A stretch of 64,000 bases of DNA. Origin: JAHIYU01 sp964476155. GTDB taxonomy: Bacteria; Krumholzibacteriota; Krumholzibacteriia; LZORAL124-64-63. This document shows positions 37,561 through 45,215 of this stretch, piece by piece. The notes beneath the pieces were generated by a model, which saw only the letters and a list, made by a program, of their open reading frames with translations, had not been told where the DNA came from and did no database searches. Each line of letters begins with the position of its first letter. Within the stretch, counting starts at the first letter, position 1. A program made the translations under genes and the position numbers. The stretch lies in the NCBI GenBank assembly GCA_964476155.1, contig CAYYYS010000004.1, forward strand, positions 1-64,000. Reading direction: 5' to 3'.

Positions 37561-38634
37561 ATGTCCGCTGCCGATATTCATGCTCGTCTTGAAGCTGCTT
37601 TGAGGGAACTCCAACAGGCCGAGAAGAACGCCGTTCTGTTGTTCGGCGAGATTCTCAGCCGCAAGTTGTATCGGGATCTTGGGTACTCATCCATTCAGGT
37701 TTATGCAGCCGAGTCGCTAGGATTCACGCCCAGTAAGACGTCGCAGTTTGTGCGGCTGGCGGGGGCGCTTGAAGAGCTGCCACAACTGCGTCGATCGGTG
37801 GCAGCCGGCGAGCTGGGTTGGACCAAAGCACGGGAGGTGGCCAAGGTGGCTACGCCCGAAAGTGAAGAGAGATGGATCGCTGAAGCGGAACGATCGAGTA
37901 GTCGCAAGTTGGAGCAGACGGTAAGAGCGACACGCACCCGGGCTCGTCAGGCACCGCAAGTTGCGGAGTTACCTTCGCTGGACCTGGCCGAGGCTGTGTC
38001 AGACCCGCTACCCACGGACGCTCCGGTTAATGTGAACACAAAACTCACGACCGAACAATACGCCCGCCACGAAGCCCTGTTCGAAACGATCCGCAAACTA
38101 GGCAATCGAAAGGGTTCGACAGTAAAGGGAATGGACCGCGCCGAATTGTTGCTCGCCGCGCTGAACGACTTTGCGGAGAAGCTTGCACAAGAGCCGGAAA
38201 CCAAGACTGTCTCCAACCCGCCATACCAAGTTGTAGTTTCCACGTGTAAAAAGTGCGGCAAGTCCGAGGTGCAAACCGATCGTGGTCCCAAGCCCATTTC
38301 AACCGAAGTAGTCCAATGCGACGCCGTCATCCAGGAAGCCGGCAAACCCAACCGCTCGACAATCCCGCCGAAAGCCCGTCAGGCCGCCATGATCAAAGCC
38401 AACCACCGCTGCGAAACACCAGGCTGCGGTCGAACGCGCTTTCTCGAGGTCCACCATCGCCGCCCACGATCACAGGGCGGCGGTAATGAGGTAGCCAACT
38501 TGCAGGTGCTGTGTTCAAGCTGCCATCAGCTGGTCCATCAGCAGAGTCGAATCCCGGACCGCCGGAATCAGTCGCGCTCCACACTGATGTTGACGGCTTG
38601 CCAGATGAGCGTCCCCGAGAGGTCCGAAACCTGA
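37561..38634 (+). CDS. HNH endonuclease-domain protein (DUF222/13E12-like)
   Basis: 357 aa. GGGAGG lies 7 bases before ATG 37561. The N-terminal helical region (HARLEAALRELQQAEKNAV, FTPSKTSQFVRLAGALEELP) resembles the helical part of 13E12/DUF222-type proteins. The C-terminal HNH motif has CETPGCGRT, FLEVHHRRPRSQGG, NLQVLCSSCHQLVH with two Cys pairs and paired His. The last about 30 residues (RIPDRRNQSRST ...) run antisense into the end of the lipoprotein remnant at 38568 and look like read-through into older sequence. The upstream region is markedly AT-rich (TTTTATATTATATAG near 37447) compared with neighbours. Probably a mobile or selfish nuclease gene acquired locally; its target is unknown. 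Confidence 0.82.
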   Translation: MSAADIHARLEAALRELQQAEKNAVLLFGEILSRKLYRDLGYSSIQVYAAESLGFTPSKTSQFVRLAGALEELPQLRRSVAAGELGWTKAREVAKVATPESEERWIAEAERSSSRKLEQTVRATRTRARQAPQVAELPSLDLAEAVSDPLPTDAPVNVNTKLTTEQYARHEALFETIRKLGNRKGSTVKGMDRAELLLAALNDFAEKLAQEPETKTVSNPPYQVVVSTCKKCGKSEVQTDRGPKPISTEVVQCDAVIQEAGKPNRSTIPPKARQAAMIKANHRCETPGCGRTRFLEVHHRRPRSQGGGNEVANLQVLCSSCHQLVHQQSRIPDRRNQSRSTLMLTACQMSVPERSET

Positions 38635-38975
38635 AGCGTGCCGCCCAGATGGTCGCCGCCGCGGCTCAGGGAGGCATGATAGACGAAGACCTCATCCTCG
38701 ATGTAGTAGTAGATCCGGTTCTCGTCGGCGACGGGACCGGTGCGCCGGTATTTGGGGCTGTTGGCCAGGTCGTGCACCAGAAAGAGCTGGATGTTCAGTT
38801 CGTCGACAGCGGGGTTGAAGTGGATGGTTGCATCCATCTCCCGCTCGAAAGCACCGACGCTGGCACAGGTCAAGATACAGCGCCCCGTGTAGGTGCCACG
38901 CCAGGCTTCGGCAGGGGTGTCCGGATTCGTCGTGGACGGAGGATCACTATAGGGATCGCAAGCCGACCCAAAAGA
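38568..38975 (-). pseudogene. 5'-truncated or frameshifted lipoprotein-like gene remnant
   Basis: A 135-codon open frame with no good start: an in-frame TGA lies at 38976-38978. It opens with FGSACDPYSDPPSTTNPD, which looks like a lipobox plus linker. It continues GTYTGRCILTC ... FNPAVDELNIQLFLVHDLA ... NRIYYYIEDEVFVYHASLSRGGDHL, with plausible beta-strand periodicity. An ATG in the neighbouring frame (38979-38977) would join it if one base of the TTTT run at 38973-38970 were removed. Even so, the signal peptide would be too short. Its 3' end overlaps the convergent HNH gene by 67 bases. A TTG at 38873 gives a 101-aa alternative start. Confidence 0.45.
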
Positions 38976-39042
38976 TCATGAGCGATACTTCAAGCTACAT
39001 AAGTCCCACCAGTCGGTCAATGCCATGTCGGCCCCGAACTTG

Positions 39043-39127
39043 CACGATCGCGGTTGGATCGTGGGAGCAAACTCTCTCCCCTTGGGCAGGTCGTACCTGA
39101 TCAGGTCTCGCGCATCCCCACTGGGGA
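39043..39127 (+). promoter_or_regulatory. three palindromes in the leader of the small secreted protein gene
   Basis: Inverted repeat CACGATC(39043-39049)/GATCGTG(39057-39063), a perfect 12-bp palindrome ACCTGATCAGGT (39095-39106), and TCCCCACTGGGGA (39115-39127), all in the 130 bases before ATG 39167. These could be operators or a structured mRNA leader. No known riboswitch class fits. Confidence 0.35.
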
Positions 39128-39166
39128 GAAAGATTCCCGATCCTTACTCGGACGGGAGGTGTCATC

Positions 39167-39787
39167 ATGCACGCTTGGAGAACGATTTCTTTGCTGATCG
39201 CGACAATCGCGATCCCCCTTGTGGTCTTGGCCGACTGCCCAAACCAATACGAAGTGCTCGGAGACGAAGGTAAGGCCTGGCTCGGCATGAACGCGGGTGG
39301 ATTCGTCGCCGGCGAAGGGCAGAGCTTCAACCTGGAATGCACCTCCGAAATACTATCGGTGGAGTTCTTGCTGATTCTCGACGGCTTGACATGGTACGGC
39401 GTCCCGCCCCTCGGCACGGGCGACATCCTTTACGGCGAGATCATGACGACCAACGGATTGACCCTGGCTACCGAGTCGATCACGCTCGACTTCGACGAGG
39501 GGATCCAGTGGATCACCTTCGACTTCACGTCGCACGAGCTGGAGTTGGTCGGCGGCGAGTACCTGATCACATGTCACCCGGCCAACGCCAAGCAGGCCCG
39601 GATGTCCTACCATCAGGCGGAGGATATCTACGGCGGCGGTCTGCGCTACATCTCGTCGAACGGCGGCGCGGGGCCATGGACACCCGCCGCGGCCGAACAC
39701 GGTGATCTGGCGTTCCGGGTGAACACCCCGGGTACAGTCGCGACCGAATCCCTGCAATGGGGACGGGTCAAGACGCTGTACCGCTGA
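39167..39787 (+). CDS. small secreted beta-sandwich-like protein with C-terminal WGxVKxxYR tag
   Basis: 206 aa. GGGAGG precedes the ATG, followed by a signal peptide (MHAWRTISLLIATIAIPLVVLA). The body looks all-beta (GQSFNLECTSEILSVEFLL, LDFDEGIQWITFDFTSHELELVGGEYLITCHPANA), of the kind seen in carbohydrate- or choice-of-anchor-type sandwich domains. It ends SLQWGRVKTLYR, matching the end of the beta-helix protein (TWGDVKQIYR) in an otherwise unrelated sequence. Single-gene unit with its own terminator. Exported; function unknown. Confidence 0.8.
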   Translation: MHAWRTISLLIATIAIPLVVLADCPNQYEVLGDEGKAWLGMNAGGFVAGEGQSFNLECTSEILSVEFLLILDGLTWYGVPPLGTGDILYGEIMTTNGLTLATESITLDFDEGIQWITFDFTSHELELVGGEYLITCHPANAKQARMSYHQAEDIYGGGLRYISSNGGAGPWTPAAAEHGDLAFRVNTPGTVATESLQWGRVKTLYR

Positions 39788-39813
39788 CTTGAACCGCTGA
39801 TCGACACCCCTAC

Positions 39814-39847
39814 CACCGGTCTGCCTTCGGGCTGACCGGTGTGTTTT
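39814..39847 (+). terminator. intrinsic terminator
   Basis: 8-bp stem CACCGGTC (39814-39821)/GACCGGTG (39834-39841) with a 12-base loop, followed by TGTTTTTGC. It is 27 bases after the 39787 stop. Confidence 0.8.
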
Positions 39848-39929
39848 TGCCTCGGTTCGACTTAGCGGTTGAACCCCCGACAAGCTTGACCGATCATCCG
39901 CCCGAACACCCCCATCGAGCGGAGCCATC

Positions 39930-40688
39930 ATGCACGACAAGACAGTACTGATCACGGGCGCGAGTTCGGGTATCGGCCGAGCCTGCGCCGAGGTCTTCGC
40001 CCGCGAGGGCGCCCGCCTCATCCTGGCCGCGCGCCGCGAGGACCGTCTCGCGGACCTGACCGGCGGCCTCGCGGTCAAGACCCTACCCCTGGCGTTGGAC
40101 GTGAGAAACCGCGCCGCGGTCGAAGAGACCATCGCGGGACTGCCCGCAGCCTGGGCCGATATCGATGTCCTGGTGAACAACGCGGGTCTGAGCCTCGGTC
40201 TGGAGACCCTGTACGAAGGGGAAGCTACAGACTGGGAAGATATGATCGATACCAACATCAAGGGTCTGCTGTGGCTGACCCGGGCCGTGGTGCCGGGGAT
40301 GGTCGCAAGAGACCGGGGGCACGTCATCAACATTGGGTCGGTGTCGGGGCACGACGTGTATCCCGGCGGCGCCGTCTACTGCGCGACCAAGTTCGCGGTC
40401 CATGCCATCACCACGGGATTACGCATCGATCTCAAGGGAACGAGGGTGCGGTGTTCGACGGTTGATCCGGGGATGGTCGAGAGCGAGTTCAGCCTGGTGC
40501 GATTCCACGGGGATGACGAGCGGGCCGACGCAGTCTACCGGAATTACCCGCCCCTGCAGCCGGAGGACGTGGCCGAGGCGGTGATGTTCTGCGCGACGCG
40601 GCCGCCGCATGTGAACATCGGCGAGCTGATCCTGTGGCCCACCGATCAGAAGTCGGTGACCGTCAGTCATCCGCGGGGTGTGGATTAA
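39930..40688 (+). CDS. short-chain dehydrogenase (YdfG-like, NADP-dependent)
   Basis: 252 aa classical SDR, cytosolic. TGASSGIGRACAEVFAREGA is the cofactor motif, LAARREDRL suggests NADP preference, NNAG is present, and Ser and YCATKFAV supply the Ser-Tyr-Lys triad. STVDPGMVESEFSLVRFHGD and the overall length resemble the YdfG/serine-3-dehydrogenase group acting on 3-hydroxy acids. GGAG lies 5 bases before ATG. It converges on greA, with 8 bases between the stops. The substrate is inferred from family only. Confidence 0.9.
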   Translation: MHDKTVLITGASSGIGRACAEVFAREGARLILAARREDRLADLTGGLAVKTLPLALDVRNRAAVEETIAGLPAAWADIDVLVNNAGLSLGLETLYEGEATDWEDMIDTNIKGLLWLTRAVVPGMVARDRGHVINIGSVSGHDVYPGGAVYCATKFAVHAITTGLRIDLKGTRVRCSTVDPGMVESEFSLVRFHGDDERADAVYRNYPPLQPEDVAEAVMFCATRPPHVNIGELILWPTDQKSVTVSHPRGVD

Positions 40689-40710
40689 AAACCCGGCTAA
40701 AAAGCCGGTT
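40686..40710 (-). terminator. intrinsic terminator overlapping the greA stop codon
   Basis: Minus strand: stem CCGGCT (40708-40703) / AGCCGG (40698-40693) with loop TTTT, flanked by an additional AA/TT pairing, then GTTTTTAATCC. The greA stop TAG (40699-40697) lies in the loop and right arm, so the 3' UTR is essentially zero. Confidence 0.7.
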
Positions 40711-42892
40711 CGATGGAGATGATTTCCCAGCGTCGTCGCTCCCCATCATCGCCGAACTCGACCTCGTCACCGGCAACGTGTCCCATGAAGGCCAGGGCCA
40801 GAGGCGCCCGGTAGGACAGGACATGATTGTCGGGATCGGAATCCCACACACCCATGAAAGCGTAGCTTTCCTCCTGGCCGCTCGACATGTCGCGCACGCT
40901 GATCCGCGTGCCGACGTTCACGAAGTCGGTGCGGGTCATCTCGGGCTCGATCACCTTGGCCTTGGCAAGCTCCAACTCGATCCGGGTGGCATTGCTGGTG
41001 ATCTGATCGCGTTTCTCCAGCGCGGCGGTATACTCGGCGTTCTCGCTCAGGTCGCCGTGTGACGCGGCTTCCCCGATCTGCTTGGCGACCGCGGGCAGGG
41101 CGTCCTGGACCAGATGATCCAGCTCGCCCTGGCGTCGGGTCAGGCCGGATTCGGTGGTATAGAACACGTCCTCATCCCAGGGCTTCGCGCTTTCCACGAA
41201 AATGTCGGGATGCGCGCCGCGCAGGAACGTGAGCAGACTCGTGCGGGTGCTCGCGCGTAGGCCGCCGCTGGCCTCGACGCGTTCCTTGAGCGCCCGGGCG
41301 GCAGCCTTGTCGCTGGTGTCGATATACTCGCGGATGGGCTTGCCGTCCTGGAGTGACAGGGCCTCCTGGGCCTGGTCGATCACCTTGCGCAGGCGCTTGT
41401 CGTCGGACAGGGCGGTCATGCGGCCGGTGGCGTCCATCAGTTCGATCAAACCATAGAGCACATCACACGTGCCGAGGCCCGGAAGTGCGATGAGCGTACG
41501 AGCCGTCTTCGTGTCGTTGTGCCGGGCGCGCCATAACCAGCACATCACATCGGGCGAGGCGGTGGGGCGCTCCAGGACCTTGATCAACGCGGCGGCAAAG
41601 AGATCCGTCTCGCCGGCGGCGAGCAGCTCGCGGGCCATGTTGTCGCAGACCATGCGGCCGGTCCGGGGCAGGATGCGCCCCCAGATCTCGGCCCAACCGT
41701 CGGGCAGGGTTCGGCGCAGGAACTCCAGAACGGCATTGAGCATGCGGTCGTTCAGGCGCGTGGGCATCATGCCCGGATCCTTGACCCGAGCCATCACGGC
41801 CGCGGCGGCCTTGGGATTCATCTCGGCCACGTCGACGCCCCGCGCCGCCACGGCGGAATGGACCGCCAGGCAAGCCAGGGTCAGGACGGGATCCTTCTCC
41901 AGATGCTGACCCGCCATCCGCGCGGCGGTGTTGCCCATCTCCGCGAGCAGATCCAGGTCAGCGTCCTTGTCCTTGCGGACGCCGACCAGATGATCGAGGA
42001 CGAAGTCCAGTTTTTCCTCGGGAGTCTTGAGACGCTGGAACTGCTCCCGCACGCGATCCTCGTAGCTCCGCTCCTCCTTGAGGATGCGGAAAGTAGGCTG
42101 CGTGCCGCCGCCCACATCCAGACGCGTCGACTTCTTGAGTACCGGCCGCGCCTTCTTCCACCAACCGGTCCAGGCCGCTTCTCCCTCGAGGGTCACCAGG
42201 GACTTGCGCAGCTCGCGATAGCTGCAGGACTGGTTGCGTGTCGTGGCCAGGGCCTTGATCACGAAACCTTCGGGATCATCCTGGGCCAGGGCGCGCAATT
42301 CGTCGGGCCGGTAGAGGATCAGCGAGGGAAAATGCTCCACGGGCAGGATGATGACTTCGGCGACTTCGGCGGGCCCGATGGTTTCGTGACGACCTTTGAA
42401 AGAGACGTTCAGGGACGCAGCCGATGGGTCCACGTCGACAACCATGCCCGGCTCCAGATGAGACCGATCGCTGAAGAATGCACCTGGACGGAGACGCAAG
42501 TAGCGATCCATGGCCTCGACGGCCTTGTTCAGAGGCAAAGGGTCGGCCAGCAGTTTGTCGAGCAGGCCCGGCAGGTGTTCGTAATCGCCATGCTGGGACT
42601 TGAAGAGCGATTTGAGTTCCTTGCGCAGATAGGTGGATTCGGGCAGATGCGCGGCTCCGGCGATGGCCGTCGCCAAGCGGGCGGCCTTGCCGTCCTTCTC
42701 CTCTACCGACGTGAGCATGAGTTGCAACAGCGTCTCGGCCCGTTCCGGCTCACCCAAACGCCGGACCTGGCCGATGATGGGCAGCAATACGATCCGCTCC
42801 ACCTCATCGTCCATGAGCGCCTCGGGCCAGATGGTCTCGAGATCGTTGAACTGTCGGGCATTGGCGAGTTTCTTGAGCTTGATCAGGTTCAT
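40697..42892 (-). CDS. giant GreA-type transcript cleavage factor (731 aa)
   Basis: Normal GreA is about 158 aa and corresponds only to residues about 575-731 here. The N-terminal coiled coil has GDLSENAEYTAALEKRDQI, with the acidic tip residues D and E that coordinate the RNA-polymerase Mg ion retained. The FKBP-like C-terminal domain ends VGTRISVRDM ... GDEVEFGDDGERRRWEIISIEPAF. The preceding about 570 residues are mostly helical, TPR/HEAT-like, with a short beta segment near residues 150-190 (GMVVDVDPSAASLNVSFKGR). Comparable long GreA proteins are known from Chlamydia and spirochaetes. It should rescue backtracked polymerase. The role of the N-terminal part is unknown. Confidence 0.9.
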   Translation of the reverse strand: MNLIKLKKLANARQFNDLETIWPEALMDDEVERIVLLPIIGQVRRLGEPERAETLLQLMLTSVEEKDGKAARLATAIAGAAHLPESTYLRKELKSLFKSQHGDYEHLPGLLDKLLADPLPLNKAVEAMDRYLRLRPGAFFSDRSHLEPGMVVDVDPSAASLNVSFKGRHETIGPAEVAEVIILPVEHFPSLILYRPDELRALAQDDPEGFVIKALATTRNQSCSYRELRKSLVTLEGEAAWTGWWKKARPVLKKSTRLDVGGGTQPTFRILKEERSYEDRVREQFQRLKTPEEKLDFVLDHLVGVRKDKDADLDLLAEMGNTAARMAGQHLEKDPVLTLACLAVHSAVAARGVDVAEMNPKAAAAVMARVKDPGMMPTRLNDRMLNAVLEFLRRTLPDGWAEIWGRILPRTGRMVCDNMARELLAAGETDLFAAALIKVLERPTASPDVMCWLWRARHNDTKTARTLIALPGLGTCDVLYGLIELMDATGRMTALSDDKRLRKVIDQAQEALSLQDGKPIREYIDTSDKAAARALKERVEASGGLRASTRTSLLTFLRGAHPDIFVESAKPWDEDVFYTTESGLTRRQGELDHLVQDALPAVAKQIGEAASHGDLSENAEYTAALEKRDQITSNATRIELELAKAKVIEPEMTRTDFVNVGTRISVRDMSSGQEESYAFMGVWDSDPDNHVLSYRAPLALAFMGHVAGDEVEFGDDGERRRWEIISIEPAF

Positions 42893-43069
42893 GACCGGCC
42901 TCTATGGATCCATACACAAAAAAAGACCACACGGCTCGTCGGGGACGGCGTGCGTCGTAACGGCTGCAACAGTTGGACAAGATAGCAGATTTGGCGGGTC
43001 AGAAAAGAAACGAAATGCGGGAGAGCGGACTCGATGGCCGATCAGTCCCTCCAAAGAGAAGGCGCACGA

Positions 43070-43705
43070 TCACTTGATCATGGTCATTTTCCAGGTCGAA
43101 ACGTTCCCGTCGGCCACCAGACGCACGATGTAATGACCCGAAGGCTGCATGTCCCCGTTCTCGTCGCGACCGTTCCAGGCCACCTCGTGCCAGCCCGGTC
43201 TGCGGTCGACCGGGAAATTGCGCACGCGCACGCCGCGGAGGTTGTAGAGCTCCAGACTCACACGGCTGCCGGACGACAGGGACTCGGGCATACCGTACCG
43301 GATGGTGGTTTCAGGATTGAAGGGATTGGGGAAATTGGCGCGCAGGTCGGAACTGGGCGGCGGGCCGCCATCCTCGGGCTGTAGATCGGGCAGGTAGGCC
43401 ACGTCGGACGGGACGCTCATCACGCCTTCGTGCCCCGCGGCCGACACGCCGCTCACACGGATGCGATACTCGACACCCAATTGGGCCTCGAGGACATAGG
43501 TCGTGTCGCTGCTGATGGTCTCGAAGCGGAACTCATAGTCGTTATGGGAAGCGTAGACGATGTAATGGTCCACGGGCGCCCCGTCGGAGGGCGAATTCCA
43601 ATGGAAAGCAACAGGAACCGTCTGTCCCAGGGCAAATGTGGGAAGAAGTGCCAATAAAATTATAATAAGTCCGGATGAGATCCGTTCTCGCCGGTCCGTC
43701 GTCAA
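43070..43705 (-). CDS. secreted FN3-domain protein with C-terminal sorting module
   Basis: 211 aa. The start is TTG at 43705: GGAGAGG lies 5 bases upstream and the signal peptide (LTTDRRERISSGLIIILLALLPTFALG) follows; the upstream GTG/ATG readings lack such support. A single FN3 domain (about 30-120: VPVAFHWNSPSDGAPVDHYIVYA ... YRIRVSGVSAAG) is followed by a C-terminal module with FPNPFNPETTIRYG, VSLELYNLRG and GHYIVRLVADG ... MTMIK. It is thus almost a minimal carrier of the sorting module, useful as a comparison. Probably a surface-bound binding protein. Confidence 0.82.
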   Translation of the reverse strand: MTTDRRERISSGLIIILLALLPTFALGQTVPVAFHWNSPSDGAPVDHYIVYASHNDYEFRFETISSDTTYVLEAQLGVEYRIRVSGVSAAGHEGVMSVPSDVAYLPDLQPEDGGPPPSSDLRANFPNPFNPETTIRYGMPESLSSGSRVSLELYNLRGVRVRNFPVDRRPGWHEVAWNGRDENGDMQPSGHYIVRLVADGNVSTWKMTMIK

Positions 43706-43710
43706 TGTGA

Positions 43711-43717
43711 CCTCTCC
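43711..43717 (-). promoter_or_regulatory. ribosome binding site deciding a TTG start
   Basis: GGAGAGG on the minus strand, 5 bases from TTG 43705. No ATG or GTG downstream precedes the signal peptide. Confidence 0.65.
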
Positions 43718-44140
43718 AGGAATACTCGTTTGGTGTCTTGCCAACGGTGTCGTTCCATGCCCGGACCTTTTGCAACTAAGGTGCCAGACAAGCAGTCCTC
43801 TAGCGTCGTGCCTGCAACGTCTTGTGCCGCAATGTATTGGAGATGCGCTTCTGCGTCGATCCGAAAGCGAGGGCCTCCTGCCCGTCGCGGCATATGGGGC
43901 GGATCGCGAAGCGGTGTCACTCCTTGGAGATCAACTATGACCATTGGTGAGGCTTTGTCAATGATCGTATTGTCAGAATGGATTGATTTCTACAAATGCC
44001 CCGCCGGACCTCGTTGTTACTCATGATTCCGGTTGAGGGGGCGATTATATCCGGTGCGGGACCATGCGGGTCGAGCGGAGAGAGCGAGGGGACGTCAGCG
44101 GCCTGCTTGCACGCCGCACTTGCAGCTTGCAATCCTTGAC
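43718..44140. other. intergenic region with no recognised feature
   Basis: About 420 bases between the FN3 protein and the metallopeptidase gene, with lower GC and poor codon structure than its neighbours. Short frames are present on both strands but none has a ribosome site, signal peptide or recognisable motif. No tRNA, terminator or repeat was found. It may hold decayed coding sequence. Confidence 0.5.
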
Positions 44141-45085
44141 TCAGTGGATCGATTCTTGTTCGGGCGGATAATCGTCTCCGGGATAATCCGCGTCCATCTC
44201 CTCCGGATCTTCGAGTTCAGCCAACTGGCGCCGCGTGCGGCGAATCCGCATGATCGCGCCGAAAGCGAAGAGCAGGGCCATCAGGACGAACAGGGTGGGC
44301 CAACGAGTCAAGGTCACCAGCCAGCCGAAGCGGATACGCATGGACTGGGCGAAACGAGCCGTGAAATCGTCGTAGGACGTGTCTGTCGCCGCGGCGAAGC
44401 CGGCCTCGAAATCGCCACGCAGGCGGGTCGCCATGATGATCTCGGCGATCACGTCCTCGCCGTACCAGTCGATCAGGGTATCGACGGCCAACAGACTCAC
44501 CCGATAGGCCCGGTCCGCCCATTGCGCGTTGCCGGGGAAGCTGCCCTCGAGTCCCTGCAGGTCGGGCACGAAACCGTCCATCATCAGGGAGATCGTGTCG
44601 CGGAAGCGCCACTCCCCCGAAAAGGACTGGGCCACACCCTCGTGGAACCAGGACGGTACGCGGACGTTGCCCATACCCTGGTGCAGCAGGCAGTGGACGA
44701 TCTCGTGGAGCATGACATAGGGAACGGTTCGGCCGACGCCGGGCACACGCTCGCAATCGATCCAGGCGGAACGGCCCAGAGCCGCGCCCACGCCCCAGTC
44801 GGCAATCCGACCGCGCAGGGTGTCGCGGAAGCCGTCGGAGGTCATCAGGTGGACGTCCACCCGCGGTCGCTGGTGCGCGAACGGCCAGAGTCGTGTGACG
44901 AGGGTCGGGCCATGCTCGCGCAGGGCGTCGAGGCAGTCGCGCTCCAGGTCGGGGTGGATGTCGGAGGCGCGGATGATGCGTATCTGCAGGTCGGAATCCG
45001 ATGTCGCCTGCGACCAGGCCGTATTGACGGAGCCCATGACAACCAGCATCAGCAGGGCCAGGATGAAATAGACTCTCTGCGGCAT
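44141..45085 (-). CDS. membrane-anchored MA-type metallopeptidase (HEIVH)
   Basis: 314 aa. Signal peptide or N-terminal helix (YFILALLMLVVMGSVNTAWS). The extracytoplasmic domain carries VPYVMLHEIVHCLLHQGMG, with HExxH, and WFHEGVAQSFSG, whose Glu is the third ligand of the gluzincin 'peptidase MA' group. A C-terminal membrane helix follows (WPTLFVLMALLFAFGAIM, about 258-276), then a basic and acidic cytosolic tail. GGGAG lies 4 bases before ATG 45085. Divergent from sir2. Likely a zinc protease facing the periplasm; substrate unknown. Confidence 0.85.
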   Translation of the reverse strand: MPQRVYFILALLMLVVMGSVNTAWSQATSDSDLQIRIIRASDIHPDLERDCLDALREHGPTLVTRLWPFAHQRPRVDVHLMTSDGFRDTLRGRIADWGVGAALGRSAWIDCERVPGVGRTVPYVMLHEIVHCLLHQGMGNVRVPSWFHEGVAQSFSGEWRFRDTISLMMDGFVPDLQGLEGSFPGNAQWADRAYRVSLLAVDTLIDWYGEDVIAEIIMATRLRGDFEAGFAAATDTSYDDFTARFAQSMRIRFGWLVTLTRWPTLFVLMALLFAFGAIMRIRRTRRQLAELEDPEEMDADYPGDDYPPEQESIH

Positions 45086-45103
45086 TATACTCCCGGTCGG
45101 CTT

Positions 45104-45127
45104 CCGAACGATACTCCGAACGATATT
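45104..45127. repeat. two tandem 12-bp repeats in a divergent promoter region
   Basis: CCGAACGATACT (45104-45115) and CCGAACGATATT (45116-45127) lie head to tail between the metallopeptidase and sir2 starts, touching the -35 element at 45126. Possible direct-repeat operator. Confidence 0.5.
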
Positions 45128-45155
45128 GACACGACGCGCCCCGCCATCCGATGAT
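45126..45155 (+). promoter_or_regulatory. promoter for the sir2-glycosyltransferase operon
   Basis: TTGACA (45126-45131) with GATGAT (45150-45155), 18-base spacing; 61 bases before the TTG start at 45216. The -35 is perfect and the -10 is 4 of 6. Confidence 0.45.
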
Positions 45156-45202
45156 GAGGCATCGCGTCCCGGACCGCAACCTCTGCCGCCCCGATCGGCC
45201 CG

Positions 45203-45208
45203 AAAGGA
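45203..45208 (+). promoter_or_regulatory. ribosome binding site deciding the TTG start of sir2
   Basis: AAAGGA lies 7 bases before TTG 45216. The alternative ATG at 45150 would overlap the -10 and add a Pro/Arg-rich stretch unlike the family. Confidence 0.5.
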
Positions 45209-45215
45209 CATCGCC

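Noticed and set aside
39107..39131. CRISPR repeat-like palindrome (TCCCCACTGGGGA core)
   Set aside because: Only one copy, no spacers and no cas genes nearby. Treated as part of the regulatory palindrome cluster.
39090..39140. Possible TPP-like riboswitch because of the ACCTGATCAGG string
   Set aside because: The CUGAGA element and the expected helix order are absent, and the downstream gene is not thiamine-related.
43702..43944. 80-codon minus-strand frame upstream of the FN3 protein
   Set aside because: It overlaps the supported TTG start and ribosome site of the FN3 gene in another frame and has no recognisable composition.
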